Below, piece by piece: positions 50,043-59,906 of a DNA stretch of 64,000 bases. Below the pieces are notes generated by a model. The model searched no databases, had not been told where the DNA came from, and saw only the letters and a program-made list of their open reading frames with translations. Source of the DNA: Flavobacteriales bacterium ALC-1 (GTDB lineage: Bacteria > Bacteroidota > Bacteroidia > Flavobacteriales > Flavobacteriaceae); the NCBI GenBank assembly GCA_000171875.1, contig ABHI01000003.1, forward strand, positions 248,001 to 312,000, read 5' to 3'. Every line of letters starts with the position of its first letter. Within the stretch, counting starts at the first letter, position 1. The position numbers and the translations under genes were made by a program.

Positions 50043-52469
50043 CTATCTTAACGCAGCACCAAGCTTAGATTCAAAATTCTTCTGAAGCTTAAACATTATC
50101 TTGTCAATTTGCTTGTCTGTTAGTGTTTTGTTTTCATCTTGTATTGTAAAACTTACCGCATAACTCTTTTTGCCTTTAGGAAGTTTTTTACCTTCATAAA
50201 CATCAAACAAGTTCACGTTTTTAAGTAACTGTTTTTCGGTTTGTTTTGCTATGGTGTAGATATCTTCAAAAGTTACGTTATAATCTAGTAAAAGAGCAAA
50301 ATCGCGTCGTACTTCTGGGTATTTAGGAATTGCACTAAACTTAATTTTATTGTGTTGCGCCATCTCTAACACATTATCCCAATTAAAATCTGCAAATAAC
50401 ACATTTTGAGAAATACCAAAGTGCTTTAATACCGATTTTTTAACCAATCCAAAGTCAACCAATCTTTTTTTGCCAATAGATAAGCTAATACCTTCGCTAA
50501 ACATATCTATTTTATTAGGAGCAGATTTTAGACGCGTCAAACCTAAGCGTTCTAATACCACTTCAACGGTTCCTTTTAGATAAAAGAAATCACTTGGACT
50601 ATTAGAAGAATTCCACCGTTCTTGTGTTTTGTTACCAGTAACGAACATAGATAAATGTTTATATTCCTCTCTAGTTTCAGAATACTGATGATAAGTTTTT
50701 CCGAATTCAAATAATTTTAAATCCTCACGTTTTCTGTTGATATTATGAGAAACAGCTTCTAAGCCCGAGAATAATAAAGATTGTCGCATTACTTCCAAAT
50801 CGTTACTCAATGGGTTTAGCATTTTCACATTGTGCTCTTCGTTTAAATCAGAGCTCAATTCAATATACCTTGGAGATGTTAATGAATTCGCCATAATCTC
50901 ATAAAACCCTTGAGACGCTAATTGATTGCCAATTATATTCTGAAGCTTATAATCTTCAAATCGTGATGAATTAGAAATCGAAGCATTCAATTTTTCAGTA
51001 GTACCAATATTATTGTAGCCATATACTCTAAGGATTTCCTCAATAATATCAGCCTCACGCTGTACATCATTTCTGTAAGCAGGAACCGTTAAACCTAAAC
51101 CAGTTTCTGTAACATTATTAACTTTAATGTCTAATGAAGTGAGTATGCTTTTTATCGTTTCTTTTGGAATTTCTTCACCAATTAATTTTTTAGCATTATC
51201 AAAACTTAGACGTACTTGAAAGTCTTCAATTTTATTTTGGTAAGCATCAGAAATATCACTTGCAATTTCACCTCCAGCAATATCAGTGATTAAAAGTGCA
51301 GCACGTTTAAGCGCATATTCTGTAATATTTGGATCAATGCCTCTTTCAAATCTAAAAGACGCATCTGTATTTAAAGCATGGCGTTTAGCTGTTTTACGAA
51401 TACTAACCGGGTCGAAATAAGCACTTTCTAAAAATATATTAGATGTGTTTTCACTAACACCAGAATCTATACCTCCAAAAACACCAGCAATACACATCGG
51501 TTTTTCAGCATCACAAATCATTAAATCGTCTTCGTGTAATTCGCGTACAACACCATCTAGTGTAGTAAATTTTGTGCCAGCTTTGCAGGTTTTAACTTCA
51601 ATCTTATTACCAGAAACTTTATGCGCATCAAAAGCATGAAGCGGTTGTCCTAACTCGTGTAAGACATAATTAGTAGCATCTACAATGTTATTGATAGGAG
51701 AGAGACCAATAGATTTTAATCGATGTTGTAACCAGCTAGGCGAGGCTTCGACCTTAACACCAGAAATGGTAACACCACAATAACGTGGAGCTTTTTCTTT
51801 GTCTTGTACATCAACATCAATTTTAAGTGAGCGTGCATCAACATGATAAGAACTTACCGATGGGGTAATTAATTCTAAAGCCACTTCTTTTTGTAAAAGA
51901 CCAGCTTTTAAATCGCGTGCCACACCATAATGACTCATAGCATCTGCTCGATTTGGAGTTAAGCCAATTTCAAAAACCTGATCATTTTCAACCTTAAAAA
52001 CCATAGAAGCAGGTGAACCTACTTTTATTTTTTCGTCAAGCACCATGATACCATCATGCGATTCACCAAGGCCAAGTTCGTCTTCGGCACAAATCATTCC
52101 ATGACTTTCCTCTCCACGAATCTTTCCTTTTTTAATCTTCCAAGAGTCGCCTTCAGGAGTATATAATGTTGTTCCTATTGTGGCTACAGGTACTTTTTGT
52201 CCAGCAGCAACATTTGGCGCACCACAAACAATTTGTAGAGGAGCATCAGCACCAATATTTACAGTGGTTACTTTAAGTCGGTCTGCATTAGGATGTTGTT
52301 CACAGGTTAAAACCTCACCAACTATGATGCCTTCTAATCCTCCTTTTACAGATTCGTAACGTTCAATACCTTCTATTTCTAAGCCAAGGTCGGTCAGTAA
52401 ATCACCAGTTTTCTCAGCGTCCCAATCTATATTTATAAACTGCTTTAGCCAGTTGTATGATATTTTCAT
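50043..52469 (-). CDS. pheT: Phenylalanine--tRNA ligase beta subunit
   Basis: 808 aa. N-terminal MKISYNWLKQFINIDWDAEK, a tRNA-binding EMAP-like domain (VGEVLTCEQHPNADRLKV, about 50-67), B3/B4 editing domain (TNYVLHELGQPLHAFDAHKV), the B5 domain and the C-terminal FDX-ACB anticodon-binding domain (YPEVRRDFALLLDY). Complete. It forms the alpha2-beta2 synthetase; pheS is not beside it in this window, as is common in Bacteroidota. Confidence 0.97.
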   Translation of the reverse strand: MKISYNWLKQFINIDWDAEKTGDLLTDLGLEIEGIERYESVKGGLEGIIVGEVLTCEQHPNADRLKVTTVNIGADAPLQIVCGAPNVAAGQKVPVATIGTTLYTPEGDSWKIKKGKIRGEESHGMICAEDELGLGESHDGIMVLDEKIKVGSPASMVFKVENDQVFEIGLTPNRADAMSHYGVARDLKAGLLQKEVALELITPSVSSYHVDARSLKIDVDVQDKEKAPRYCGVTISGVKVEASPSWLQHRLKSIGLSPINNIVDATNYVLHELGQPLHAFDAHKVSGNKIEVKTCKAGTKFTTLDGVVRELHEDDLMICDAEKPMCIAGVFGGIDSGVSENTSNIFLESAYFDPVSIRKTAKRHALNTDASFRFERGIDPNITEYALKRAALLITDIAGGEIASDISDAYQNKIEDFQVRLSFDNAKKLIGEEIPKETIKSILTSLDIKVNNVTETGLGLTVPAYRNDVQREADIIEEILRVYGYNNIGTTEKLNASISNSSRFEDYKLQNIIGNQLASQGFYEIMANSLTSPRYIELSSDLNEEHNVKMLNPLSNDLEVMRQSLLFSGLEAVSHNINRKREDLKLFEFGKTYHQYSETREEYKHLSMFVTGNKTQERWNSSNSPSDFFYLKGTVEVVLERLGLTRLKSAPNKIDMFSEGISLSIGKKRLVDFGLVKKSVLKHFGISQNVLFADFNWDNVLEMAQHNKIKFSAIPKYPEVRRDFALLLDYNVTFEDIYTIAKQTEKQLLKNVNLFDVYEGKKLPKGKKSYAVSFTIQDENKTLTDKQIDKIMFKLQKNFESKLGAALR

Positions 52470-52676
52470 AATTCAGTTCAATGAAGCCACAAAGATAGTA
52501 ATAGTTGTTTCGGAATGAAACATCAGCTACTAAAATTTAATTGTAAAGTGAAGATGATTTTTTTGATGATCAACTTGACCATTAAAAGCAATAGACATAA
52601 ATGCCTAAAATATAAATAACACTTTTTTATGTAAGGTATTTGTTGTTATTTCGAATATTATAAAAACCTTAATATT

Positions 52677-53906
52677 ATGCGATTTCTAATAGTCTGTTTT
52701 GTAACCTTAACTTTTTTGTCTTGTAAAGACGAAACCAAAACCAAAATGCAAAATGAAAAGACACTTAAAAATGGAACCTATAGAGCAGTTTTAGACGTGC
52801 AAGACAATGAAGAGTTACCTTTTGTTTTTGAAGTGAAATCTCCAACAGAGCTCAACATTTTTAATGCAGAAGAAGTGATTAAAGTAGATGAAGTAACTTA
52901 CAAAAACGATTCTATATTTATTAAAGCGCCTGTGTTTGAAGGTTATATTGCAGCAACATTTGAAGGGGATAATCTAAAAGGGAGTTTTATAAAAGAAAGC
53001 TTAGATCGCATAGTGCCATTTACAGCAGAATTTAAAAATGAAAACCGTTTTGACGCAAAATCGAAATCAATTCAAAATGTTTCTGGAATATGGGAAACCG
53101 TGTTTAGTAAAGATATTGATGGAGACGAGTATATAGCTAAAGGTATTTTTAAACAGAATGGAGACAAAGTTATAGGGACATTTAGAACCACCACAGGGGA
53201 TTATCGTTACTTAGAAGGTGTTATGGATGGTGACCAAATGAAACTCTCAACCTTTGATGGAGCGCATGCCTTTTTATTTACAGCAAAAGTTACAGATTTT
53301 ACAATGGAAGGTTATTTTTATTCTGGAAACCATTGGAAAGAACCTTTTGTAGCCAAGCGTAATAAAACGTATGAATTGCCAAGCGCAAATGATTTGACTT
53401 TTCTAAAGGAAGGTTATGATGCATTAGAGTTTTCATTCCCAGATGCGGACAGGAACTTAGTGTCATTGAGTGATGAGCGCTTTAATAATAAAGTGGTTAT
53501 CGTACAAGTTATGGGAACTTGGTGTCCTAACTGTTTGGATGAAAGTAAGTACTACACCAAATTCTACGAAGCTAATAAGAACAAAGATTTAGAAATTATT
53601 GCCCTTGCTTTTGAGTATGCTAAAACCGAAGAAAAAGCCTTTAATAGCATTAGTAGGTTGCGAGAAAAATTAGATATTAGCTATCCAATTTTGTTGGCGC
53701 AATACGGAACTTCAGATAAAGTCAAAGCACAAGAAAAATTACCAATGCTTAACCATATCTTGTCCTATCCAACCTCAATTTTTATTGATAAAACAGGTAA
53801 GGTTCGTAAAATACATACAGGTTTTAATGGACCAGCGACTGGTGAAAAGTATGTTGAGTTTAAAAAGGAATTTGAAAGTTATGTAGATGAATTATTGACT
53901 GAATAA
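52677..53906 (+). CDS. TlpA-like thioredoxin-fold lipoprotein
   Basis: 409 aa. Lipobox TFLSCKDE. Residues of about 30-240 are a beta-rich domain with two related halves (NGTYRAVLDVQDNEELPFVF; FTAKVTDFTMEGYFYSGNHW). The C-terminal thioredoxin fold has the active site TWCPNC (about 281-286) and cis-Pro in LSYPTSIFIDKTGK. It is a membrane-anchored periplasmic thiol-disulfide protein, probably a reductase. Divergent from pheT. Confidence 0.9.
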   Translation: MRFLIVCFVTLTFLSCKDETKTKMQNEKTLKNGTYRAVLDVQDNEELPFVFEVKSPTELNIFNAEEVIKVDEVTYKNDSIFIKAPVFEGYIAATFEGDNLKGSFIKESLDRIVPFTAEFKNENRFDAKSKSIQNVSGIWETVFSKDIDGDEYIAKGIFKQNGDKVIGTFRTTTGDYRYLEGVMDGDQMKLSTFDGAHAFLFTAKVTDFTMEGYFYSGNHWKEPFVAKRNKTYELPSANDLTFLKEGYDALEFSFPDADRNLVSLSDERFNNKVVIVQVMGTWCPNCLDESKYYTKFYEANKNKDLEIIALAFEYAKTEEKAFNSISRLREKLDISYPILLAQYGTSDKVKAQEKLPMLNHILSYPTSIFIDKTGKVRKIHTGFNGPATGEKYVEFKKEFESYVDELLTE

Positions 53907-54031
53907 TTTATAGTTTTAATTACTAACTGATAATTTAATCAAATTAAATTTTATGAATTCAAAAACTATTAATTAAAATTAATTGTAAACATATTATCAT
54001 AAGTTTATTGGGTTTAGTACATTTATAATTT

Positions 54032-55420
54032 ATGGAAACACTCAACCAACTACTCAAAGATTTTTCATCACTTGCATGGGGTTTGCCCTTACTTATTTTA
54101 TTAATTGGAGGCGGTATGTATTTGCTTATTCGTTCTCAGTTTATGCCGTTTCGGTATTTAGGTCATGCGATAAGCGTTTTGCGAGGTAAATATGATGATC
54201 CTAATGACCCTGGTCAGATTTCGCACTTTCAAGCTTTAACGACAGCACTATCCGCCACTGTTGGTATGGGAAACATTGCTGGTGTAGCTGTAGCGATATC
54301 TATTGGTGGACCTGGCGCTGTATTTTGGATGTGGGTAAGTGCCGTAATTGGTATGAGTACTAAATTCTTTACATCAACCTTAGCGATTCTCTATCGTGGA
54401 AAGGATAGTGCTGGTGAATTACAAGGTGGACCAATGTATTTTATTATGGAAGGCTTGGGTAAATCATGGAAACCATTAGCTGTGTTTTTTAGCTTTTGTG
54501 GACTTCTTGGCGCTTTACCAGTTTTTAATGTTAACCAATTAACACAAGCTTTAAATGATATTTTATTAATTCCTAATGGAGTAGAAGTTGGAATTTCTAC
54601 AAACCTGATCATTGGAGTTATTCTCGTTAGTATTACAGCCTTAGTTATTATAGGTGGTATAAAACGTATAGGTTCAGTTGCTTCGCGTTTGGTGCCAAGT
54701 ATGGTGGTTTTATATTTCGTTTTGGTTATTATTATTCTAGTAGCACATAGTGATGTTTTATGGTATTATCTGAAACTCATTTTTACTGATGCTTTTGCAG
54801 CAAATTATTATCCAAGTGACAAACCATTTTTAGGTGGAGTTTTGGGGGCTTTGATTCTTCATGGAATTAAAAGAGGAGCATTCTCAAATGAAGCAGGTAT
54901 TGGTACAGCACCAATGGCACATGGTGCTGCTAAAACGGATGAGCCTATTCGTGAAGGTTTAGTCGCTATGCTAGGTCCAGCAATAGATACGTTGATTGTG
55001 TGTACACTTACTGCATTGGCTATTTTAGTAACTGGAGTTTGGGAAACAACATCAGATAATGGTGTAAGCCTAACAGCTTCTGCATTTGCAGATGTGATGC
55101 CAACCTATGGAAAATACGCACTATTAATTTGTATTACCGTGTTTAGTATGAGTTCGTTGTTTTCATATTCGTATTATGGCACAAAATGTATGTCCTTTTT
55201 ATTCGGAGCAGACAAGAAACACTACTACAATTACTTTTACATTCTAAGTATATTATTAGGAGCTACTACAACACTAGATATGATGATAAACCTCATTGAT
55301 GGAGTGTTTGCTCTAATGGCCATACCAACAATGATTGCTACTATAATTTTAGCTCCAAAAGTGGTCAAGGAAATGAAAGCCTACACTAAGCGATTAAAAG
55401 CAAGCAAACATGAAAATTAA
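54032..55420 (+). CDS. Sodium:alanine (AGCS family) symporter
   Basis: 462 aa, about 11 helices. Family signature ALTTALSATVGMGNIAGVAVAISIGGPGAVFWMW (around 71-104), GPMYFIMEGLGKSW and KRGAFSNEAGIGTAPMAH. It takes up alanine or glycine with Na+. Single gene. Confidence 0.94.
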   Translation: METLNQLLKDFSSLAWGLPLLILLIGGGMYLLIRSQFMPFRYLGHAISVLRGKYDDPNDPGQISHFQALTTALSATVGMGNIAGVAVAISIGGPGAVFWMWVSAVIGMSTKFFTSTLAILYRGKDSAGELQGGPMYFIMEGLGKSWKPLAVFFSFCGLLGALPVFNVNQLTQALNDILLIPNGVEVGISTNLIIGVILVSITALVIIGGIKRIGSVASRLVPSMVVLYFVLVIIILVAHSDVLWYYLKLIFTDAFAANYYPSDKPFLGGVLGALILHGIKRGAFSNEAGIGTAPMAHGAAKTDEPIREGLVAMLGPAIDTLIVCTLTALAILVTGVWETTSDNGVSLTASAFADVMPTYGKYALLICITVFSMSSLFSYSYYGTKCMSFLFGADKKHYYNYFYILSILLGATTTLDMMINLIDGVFALMAIPTMIATIILAPKVVKEMKAYTKRLKASKHEN

Positions 55421-55527
55421 CAATGATTATTGAATTTCGCCTCGTTTATTCGCTAATACTTATTTTGTGGAGCTCATGATGTGTTTCGAGGTTTGTTTCA
55501 ATACAAAATGAAGGGAATAAATCTTAA

Positions 55528-55674
55528 TTATGATTTATTTGACTTTTCAATAATGGCCCTAAGTCGCGCTTTACGCTCAGCTTCTTTAGATTTTATCTTA
55601 TTCTTTTTTTGAGCAATCAGTTTACTATGTTTGGCTTTGTTAGCTGTGTTTTTTTCGCGTCCTTTTTTAGCCAT
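55528..55674 (-). CDS. 48-aa highly basic conserved small protein
   Basis: The product runs MAKKGREKNTANKAKHSKLI to KARLRAIIEKSNKS, with about 17 Lys/Arg and no cysteine or tryptophan. It is fully helical by composition. It resembles the short MAKKG-starting basic proteins common in flavobacteria; RNA or ribosome binding is plausible from charge only. It is on the minus strand between two plus-strand genes and has its own promoter region. Confidence 0.65.
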   Translation of the reverse strand: MAKKGREKNTANKAKHSKLIAQKKNKIKSKEAERKARLRAIIEKSNKS

Positions 55675-55696
55675 GGTTATAATATTTATGTAAATA

Positions 55697-55732
55697 TAAT
55701 GAGATTGCTGCGTCCCTCGTCCTCACAATGAC
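55697..55732. repeat. Partial dispersed repeat (AATGAGATT...AATGACA type)
   Basis: AATGAGATT, then 20 bases with GCGTCCCTCGTCCTC, then AATGACA. The same two ends with 21 bases between occur at 17803-17839. It lies in the gap before the HAD gene. This is the usual right half of the flavobacterial ATGAGATTGCTTCG...CGCAATGAC repeat. Confidence 0.5.
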
Positions 55733-55766
55733 ATCAAATATTTATCTTCGCCAAAAAAATTGACCT

Positions 55767-56429
55767 ATGCTTAAAGCAGTTTTATTTGATATGGATGGTG
55801 TTATTGTAGATACTGAACCCTTACATCGTAAAGCCTATCATCAAATGTTTAATGATGTCAATATAAATGTAGATTCTGCTTTATATGAATCCTTTACAGG
55901 ACAATCTACTATCAATATTTGTAAGCGACTTGTTGAGCATTTTGGGTTAAATGATTCACCAGAGCATTTAATGGGTTTAAAACGTAAGCACTATAAATAC
56001 TTATTTACAAATGATGATGAATTGGCTTTAATTGATGGTGTTTTAGATCTTATAAAAGATTATCATTCTAATAATGTGACTTTGGTTGTAGCGTCTTCAG
56101 CTTCAATGGTCGGTATCAATCAAATTTTTGAGCGTTTTAATCTCAATCAATATTTCAGTGCTAAGTTTAGTGGAGCTGATTTAGTGAAATCGAAGCCACA
56201 TCCAGAGATTTTTGTTAAAGCTGCAGAATCTACTGGTTATATGAAATCTGAATGTATGGTGATTGAAGATTCAACTAATGGGATAAAAGCTGCTCATGCT
56301 GCTGGTATATTTTGTACCGCCTTTAAGAGTCCACATTCTTCAGGCCAAGATTATAGTTTGGCAAATATTGTAGTTTCAAATTTTAATGAGATTTCTTATT
56401 CAAATCAAAATGATTTTTTTGTTGGTTAA
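55767..56429 (+). CDS. HAD-superfamily phosphatase, beta-phosphoglucomutase-like
   Basis: 220 aa. Motif I LFDMDGVIVDTEPLH (6-20), motif II VVASSASM, motif III KPHPEIF, motif IV VIEDSTNGIKAA. A four-helix C1 cap follows motif I. This subgroup includes beta-phosphoglucomutase and small sugar phosphatases; the substrate cannot be decided. Confidence 0.92.
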   Translation: MLKAVLFDMDGVIVDTEPLHRKAYHQMFNDVNINVDSALYESFTGQSTINICKRLVEHFGLNDSPEHLMGLKRKHYKYLFTNDDELALIDGVLDLIKDYHSNNVTLVVASSASMVGINQIFERFNLNQYFSAKFSGADLVKSKPHPEIFVKAAESTGYMKSECMVIEDSTNGIKAAHAAGIFCTAFKSPHSSGQDYSLANIVVSNFNEISYSNQNDFFVG

Positions 56430-56525
56430 AAATCTAATTAATCAATAAATTTCAAAAAATAGTGCAGAATTTAAAAATTTAATTAATTTTAGCACACCTA
56501 CTTTATAAACTTAACCCAAATTGAA

Positions 56526-57326
56526 ATGAAAAAAGCCTACGTTTTTCTACTATTCCTTTCTACCTCTTATTTAAATTTATCAGCTCAATCTGATTGTTCA
56601 GGAGCTTATTCTAACATTGTTTACGCTTTGTCACATACTGAATCTGCTTTAGATGCCAATAATGTAACACATGCTAAACATTTCTCAGAAAGAGCAAGAG
56701 AAGCTTTTGAACGTGTACAAGATGCGTTAAAAAAGTGTGATTGCGATGAGGTTGATGATCTTGTTTACGATGCTATTAACTATTTAGCAAAGTCTAAGAC
56801 TGCAGAGAAGTTAGATGATGCCTATTATTATGCTAATAAAGGAAAAAAATTAGCAGAAGCTACAATTGAAAAGTTAGACATTTGTACTTCAGACTCTATA
56901 GATACTGTTGTTAATAATGAGAATACCGTTAATACTGAAACTACAGCAATTGATGAAACGGGTGAATTATCATCAATTGAAGATGAAAAAAATCAGCTCG
57001 AGCAGCAACAACTTGAATTAGAAAGACGACAAGTCGAATTAAAACAAAGAATTGCTCAGAAGAAAAAAGAAGAATTAGACCTAAAAAAAGAAGAGTTAAT
57101 TTTAAAAATGGAACTAACGGTTGCTAATAATGTAAATACTTTTAATGCAGCATTAAAAGCTTGCGAATGTGATGAGGAAACCTTAAAGGTCTCTTTAGAA
57201 AAAGGTAAATTAAAATCTAAATCTCTTAATGATATTAAAGCCTCGGTTGTAGATGTTATTAAAGAATTAACTTCTAATTACATAAAACAATTAGTTGATT
57301 GTGATAATGATGACGATGATAACTAA
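56526..57326 (+). CDS. Secreted coiled-coil protein of unknown function
   Basis: 266 aa. Signal peptide ends SAQS. The N-terminal helical part has SDCSGAYSNIVYALSHTESAL and CDCDEVDDLVYDAINYL, with the paired CxC motifs repeated later as CECDEE. Residues of about 155-195 form a Gln/Glu/Lys coiled coil (EQQQLELERRQVELKQRIAQ). The end is acidic (DCDNDDDDN). No family recognised. Terminates at a strong shared hairpin. Confidence 0.75.
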   Translation: MKKAYVFLLFLSTSYLNLSAQSDCSGAYSNIVYALSHTESALDANNVTHAKHFSERAREAFERVQDALKKCDCDEVDDLVYDAINYLAKSKTAEKLDDAYYYANKGKKLAEATIEKLDICTSDSIDTVVNNENTVNTETTAIDETGELSSIEDEKNQLEQQQLELERRQVELKQRIAQKKKEELDLKKEELILKMELTVANNVNTFNAALKACECDEETLKVSLEKGKLKSKSLNDIKASVVDVIKELTSNYIKQLVDCDNDDDDN

Positions 57327-57329
57327 ATT

Positions 57330-57355
57330 AAAAAAGCAGCGTAAGCTGCTTTTTT
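57330..57355. terminator. Bidirectional intrinsic terminator
   Basis: AGCAGC and GCTGCT form a 6-bp core stem (57335-57340/57345-57350) around GTAA, extended by A5 and T5 runs. It serves the convergent coiled-coil gene and the TonB receptor gene. Confidence 0.88.
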
Positions 57356-57375
57356 AATTTATACTATATCGGTTT

Positions 57376-59802
57376 CTATCCTTCAAAATCAAAATCTTCT
57401 CCGCCACCGTTAGCATTTCCGCGACCAGAACGTTCGAGTTTTTTCTTTTGGTTAAAACGATAAGTGAATGATAAATTAAAACTACGTTCTCTCCACTGAA
57501 ATTCACTATCTGCATTAAAAGTAGGAGTGGAGGTTTCTGTAATTCGTTTTCTAGAATTAAAAAGGTCACTGACATTAAATGCTATTGATGCTTTATCTTT
57601 AAATAAGTCTTTGCTAAACGCTAAATTCATAGAAAAGATACCTTGCCTTTTACTTTGTGCATCTTCAGTTGGTCCGCGATAGTTCATTCTGGTTTGCCAG
57701 TCAATACCCCCTGGTAAAGTATACTTATTGTTTAAACGCATAAACCAGCTTGTATTTTCTGCACCAAAATCAATACCATTATAAACACCTTCTGTTTTAG
57801 AACGGAACAGATTAAAATTTCCGTTTATATTCCACTTGCGAGAAGGTCTGTAGGTTAATGTAAACTCAAATCCAACACGATCGTTTGTTGCCAAATTAAT
57901 TGGAGAACGTCTTATTACAGGTACTTCAGTACCTCCAACAATTACTGTCTCACCAGTATCTTCTGTAATAAACGTGAAAATATCTGTAGAATTTGTTACA
58001 TAAATAGATGTGTTTAAGGAGAGCTTTCCAAATTTGTTATAATAGCCTAAATCAATCGTATTAGAATAGCTTGGATCTAAATCTGGATTTCCTTGAAATA
58101 GATTAGTAGCAGAACTACGAGATGGAAAAGGGTTTATGAATCGAGAACGTGGTCTTCTAATTCTACGATTATAGCCTAAAGTAATATTTTCATCTTTTGT
58201 AAGTTCGTAAGCTAAATTTACGGTTGGAAAAAAACCAACATAATTTTTCTTCTCAAAATTACCACTAGTAATTTGGTCTATAGTGATACGCGATTCTTCC
58301 ATGCGTAAACCAAGTAAGTAGCTAAACTTATCTTTTATTTTACTTCCAAATTGCGTATAAAAAGCATTTACATATTCTTTATAAACAAGATTATTGCTTA
58401 AATCTTCGTCTAAATCAAAATTACCATTACCATCGTTAAAGGCTATGGCATAATCTGTGTCTAAAGTTGAAAAACGACCTTGATACCCAAGCTCTAGTTG
58501 ACTCACTTCACCAATTGGTTGCACATAATCTGATTGTAGAAAGATACGTTCTTGTTCCTCATCAGTAACAACATCTTCAACTGTAATAGCATCTTGCTCA
58601 ATCATAGAAGCTTCAAGTTCAGAACTACTTTCATATTGAAAATTAGCGGTAAAACGATGATCAGAATTCCCATTAAATTGCTTATCAAAATTAACCGTAT
58701 ACTGAAGCGTTTTATCATCTTCAAACTCTGGATCGAAACGCGTTGTGGTATTGGTTAAATCATTATTGCTATCAAATTCTCTAAGAACATTTATGGTTTC
58801 ACTTTCATTATTACTGTCTCGATACTGAAGCGATGTGGTTAAGGAAGCTGTTTCATTGATATACCATTCTACACCAAGATTGGTGTTAAGTCCTTTGCGA
58901 ATTCTGTCAAAATCCCTGTTTTCAATAATATTATTATTGGTACTTGTAAATTCTGTATCTGTGAAAGAGTTGCCAGGAACTTCTCTATAATTATAACTCG
59001 TTGTATTAAAGAAATTAAAATCACCAGTTCTGTAATTAGTATTCCCAGAAACACCTGCTGAGGTCGGGTAACCTGCATTAACGGTTATGGCTCCATTTAA
59101 TCCTTGAAGTTTACTACGTCTTAAAATGATATTTAAAATTCCAGCAGTACCTTCGGCATCATATCTTGCTGATGGTGATGTAATCACTTCTACACGCTCA
59201 ATAGCTTCGGCAGGCAGTTGTCGTAATGCTTCAGTTGAATTTAAACCGACTAAACCAGAGGGTTTGCCATTAATAAGAATTCTAACATCATCGTTACCTC
59301 TTAAGGCCACATTACCTTCTACATCTACAGAAACAGAAGGGACATTATCTAAAACATCACTTACAGTACCACCTCTAACCGTAAGGTCTTTACCAACGTT
59401 ATAGATTTTTTTATCGAGTTTTATTTCTACAGTAGTACGTTCTGCGATAATCGTAACTTCACCTAAAGATTCGGTATCAATAGCAAGACTTACAGTACCT
59501 AAGTTTATATTTTTAGAAATAGACTTGTCTACGTAAGTTTTAGATTTATATGAAATATATTCTACGGAAATAGTATACGTACCTATTGGTACATCAACAC
59601 TAAATACACCTTTAGCGTCAGTTATACCTCCAGTAACAATTTTATTATCTGGTTTAGTTTTAAAGGTGATTGTGGCGTATTCTAAAGGAATATTAGTGCC
59701 ATCTTCAACAACAGTACCTTGTACCTTAACTTCTTTTTGGGCTAGGGCTACTGAAATTGAAAAAAAGATTAAGAATTTTGTGAGCAGTTTTAATTGCTTC
59801 AT
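57376..59802 (-). CDS. TonB-dependent outer-membrane receptor with N-terminal regulatory-like domain
   Basis: 808 aa. Signal peptide ends ALAQ. Residues of about 25-110 are a CarboxypepD_reg-like beta sandwich (VQGTVVEDGTNIPLEYATI), then the plug (DVLDNVPSVSVDVEGNVALR, GKPSGLVGLN) and a 22-strand-type barrel ending RSFNLSFTYRFNQKKKLERS. It imports an unknown ligand; no SusD partner is adjacent, so it is not a SusC-type. The C-terminal tail is Gly/Asp-rich (NANGGGEDFDFEG). Confidence 0.9.
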   Translation of the reverse strand: MKQLKLLTKFLIFFSISVALAQKEVKVQGTVVEDGTNIPLEYATITFKTKPDNKIVTGGITDAKGVFSVDVPIGTYTISVEYISYKSKTYVDKSISKNINLGTVSLAIDTESLGEVTIIAERTTVEIKLDKKIYNVGKDLTVRGGTVSDVLDNVPSVSVDVEGNVALRGNDDVRILINGKPSGLVGLNSTEALRQLPAEAIERVEVITSPSARYDAEGTAGILNIILRRSKLQGLNGAITVNAGYPTSAGVSGNTNYRTGDFNFFNTTSYNYREVPGNSFTDTEFTSTNNNIIENRDFDRIRKGLNTNLGVEWYINETASLTTSLQYRDSNNESETINVLREFDSNNDLTNTTTRFDPEFEDDKTLQYTVNFDKQFNGNSDHRFTANFQYESSSELEASMIEQDAITVEDVVTDEEQERIFLQSDYVQPIGEVSQLELGYQGRFSTLDTDYAIAFNDGNGNFDLDEDLSNNLVYKEYVNAFYTQFGSKIKDKFSYLLGLRMEESRITIDQITSGNFEKKNYVGFFPTVNLAYELTKDENITLGYNRRIRRPRSRFINPFPSRSSATNLFQGNPDLDPSYSNTIDLGYYNKFGKLSLNTSIYVTNSTDIFTFITEDTGETVIVGGTEVPVIRRSPINLATNDRVGFEFTLTYRPSRKWNINGNFNLFRSKTEGVYNGIDFGAENTSWFMRLNNKYTLPGGIDWQTRMNYRGPTEDAQSKRQGIFSMNLAFSKDLFKDKASIAFNVSDLFNSRKRITETSTPTFNADSEFQWRERSFNLSFTYRFNQKKKLERSGRGNANGGGEDFDFEG

Positions 59803-59906
59803 GCAAATTTATTTTTATGGTTTTATTTTAGACTCATAAAAATATGTTTAGTTTATTCGATGATAGTTAATCTTATGTTAAAGAAAAATAGAGGTTATTT
59901 TGAGTG

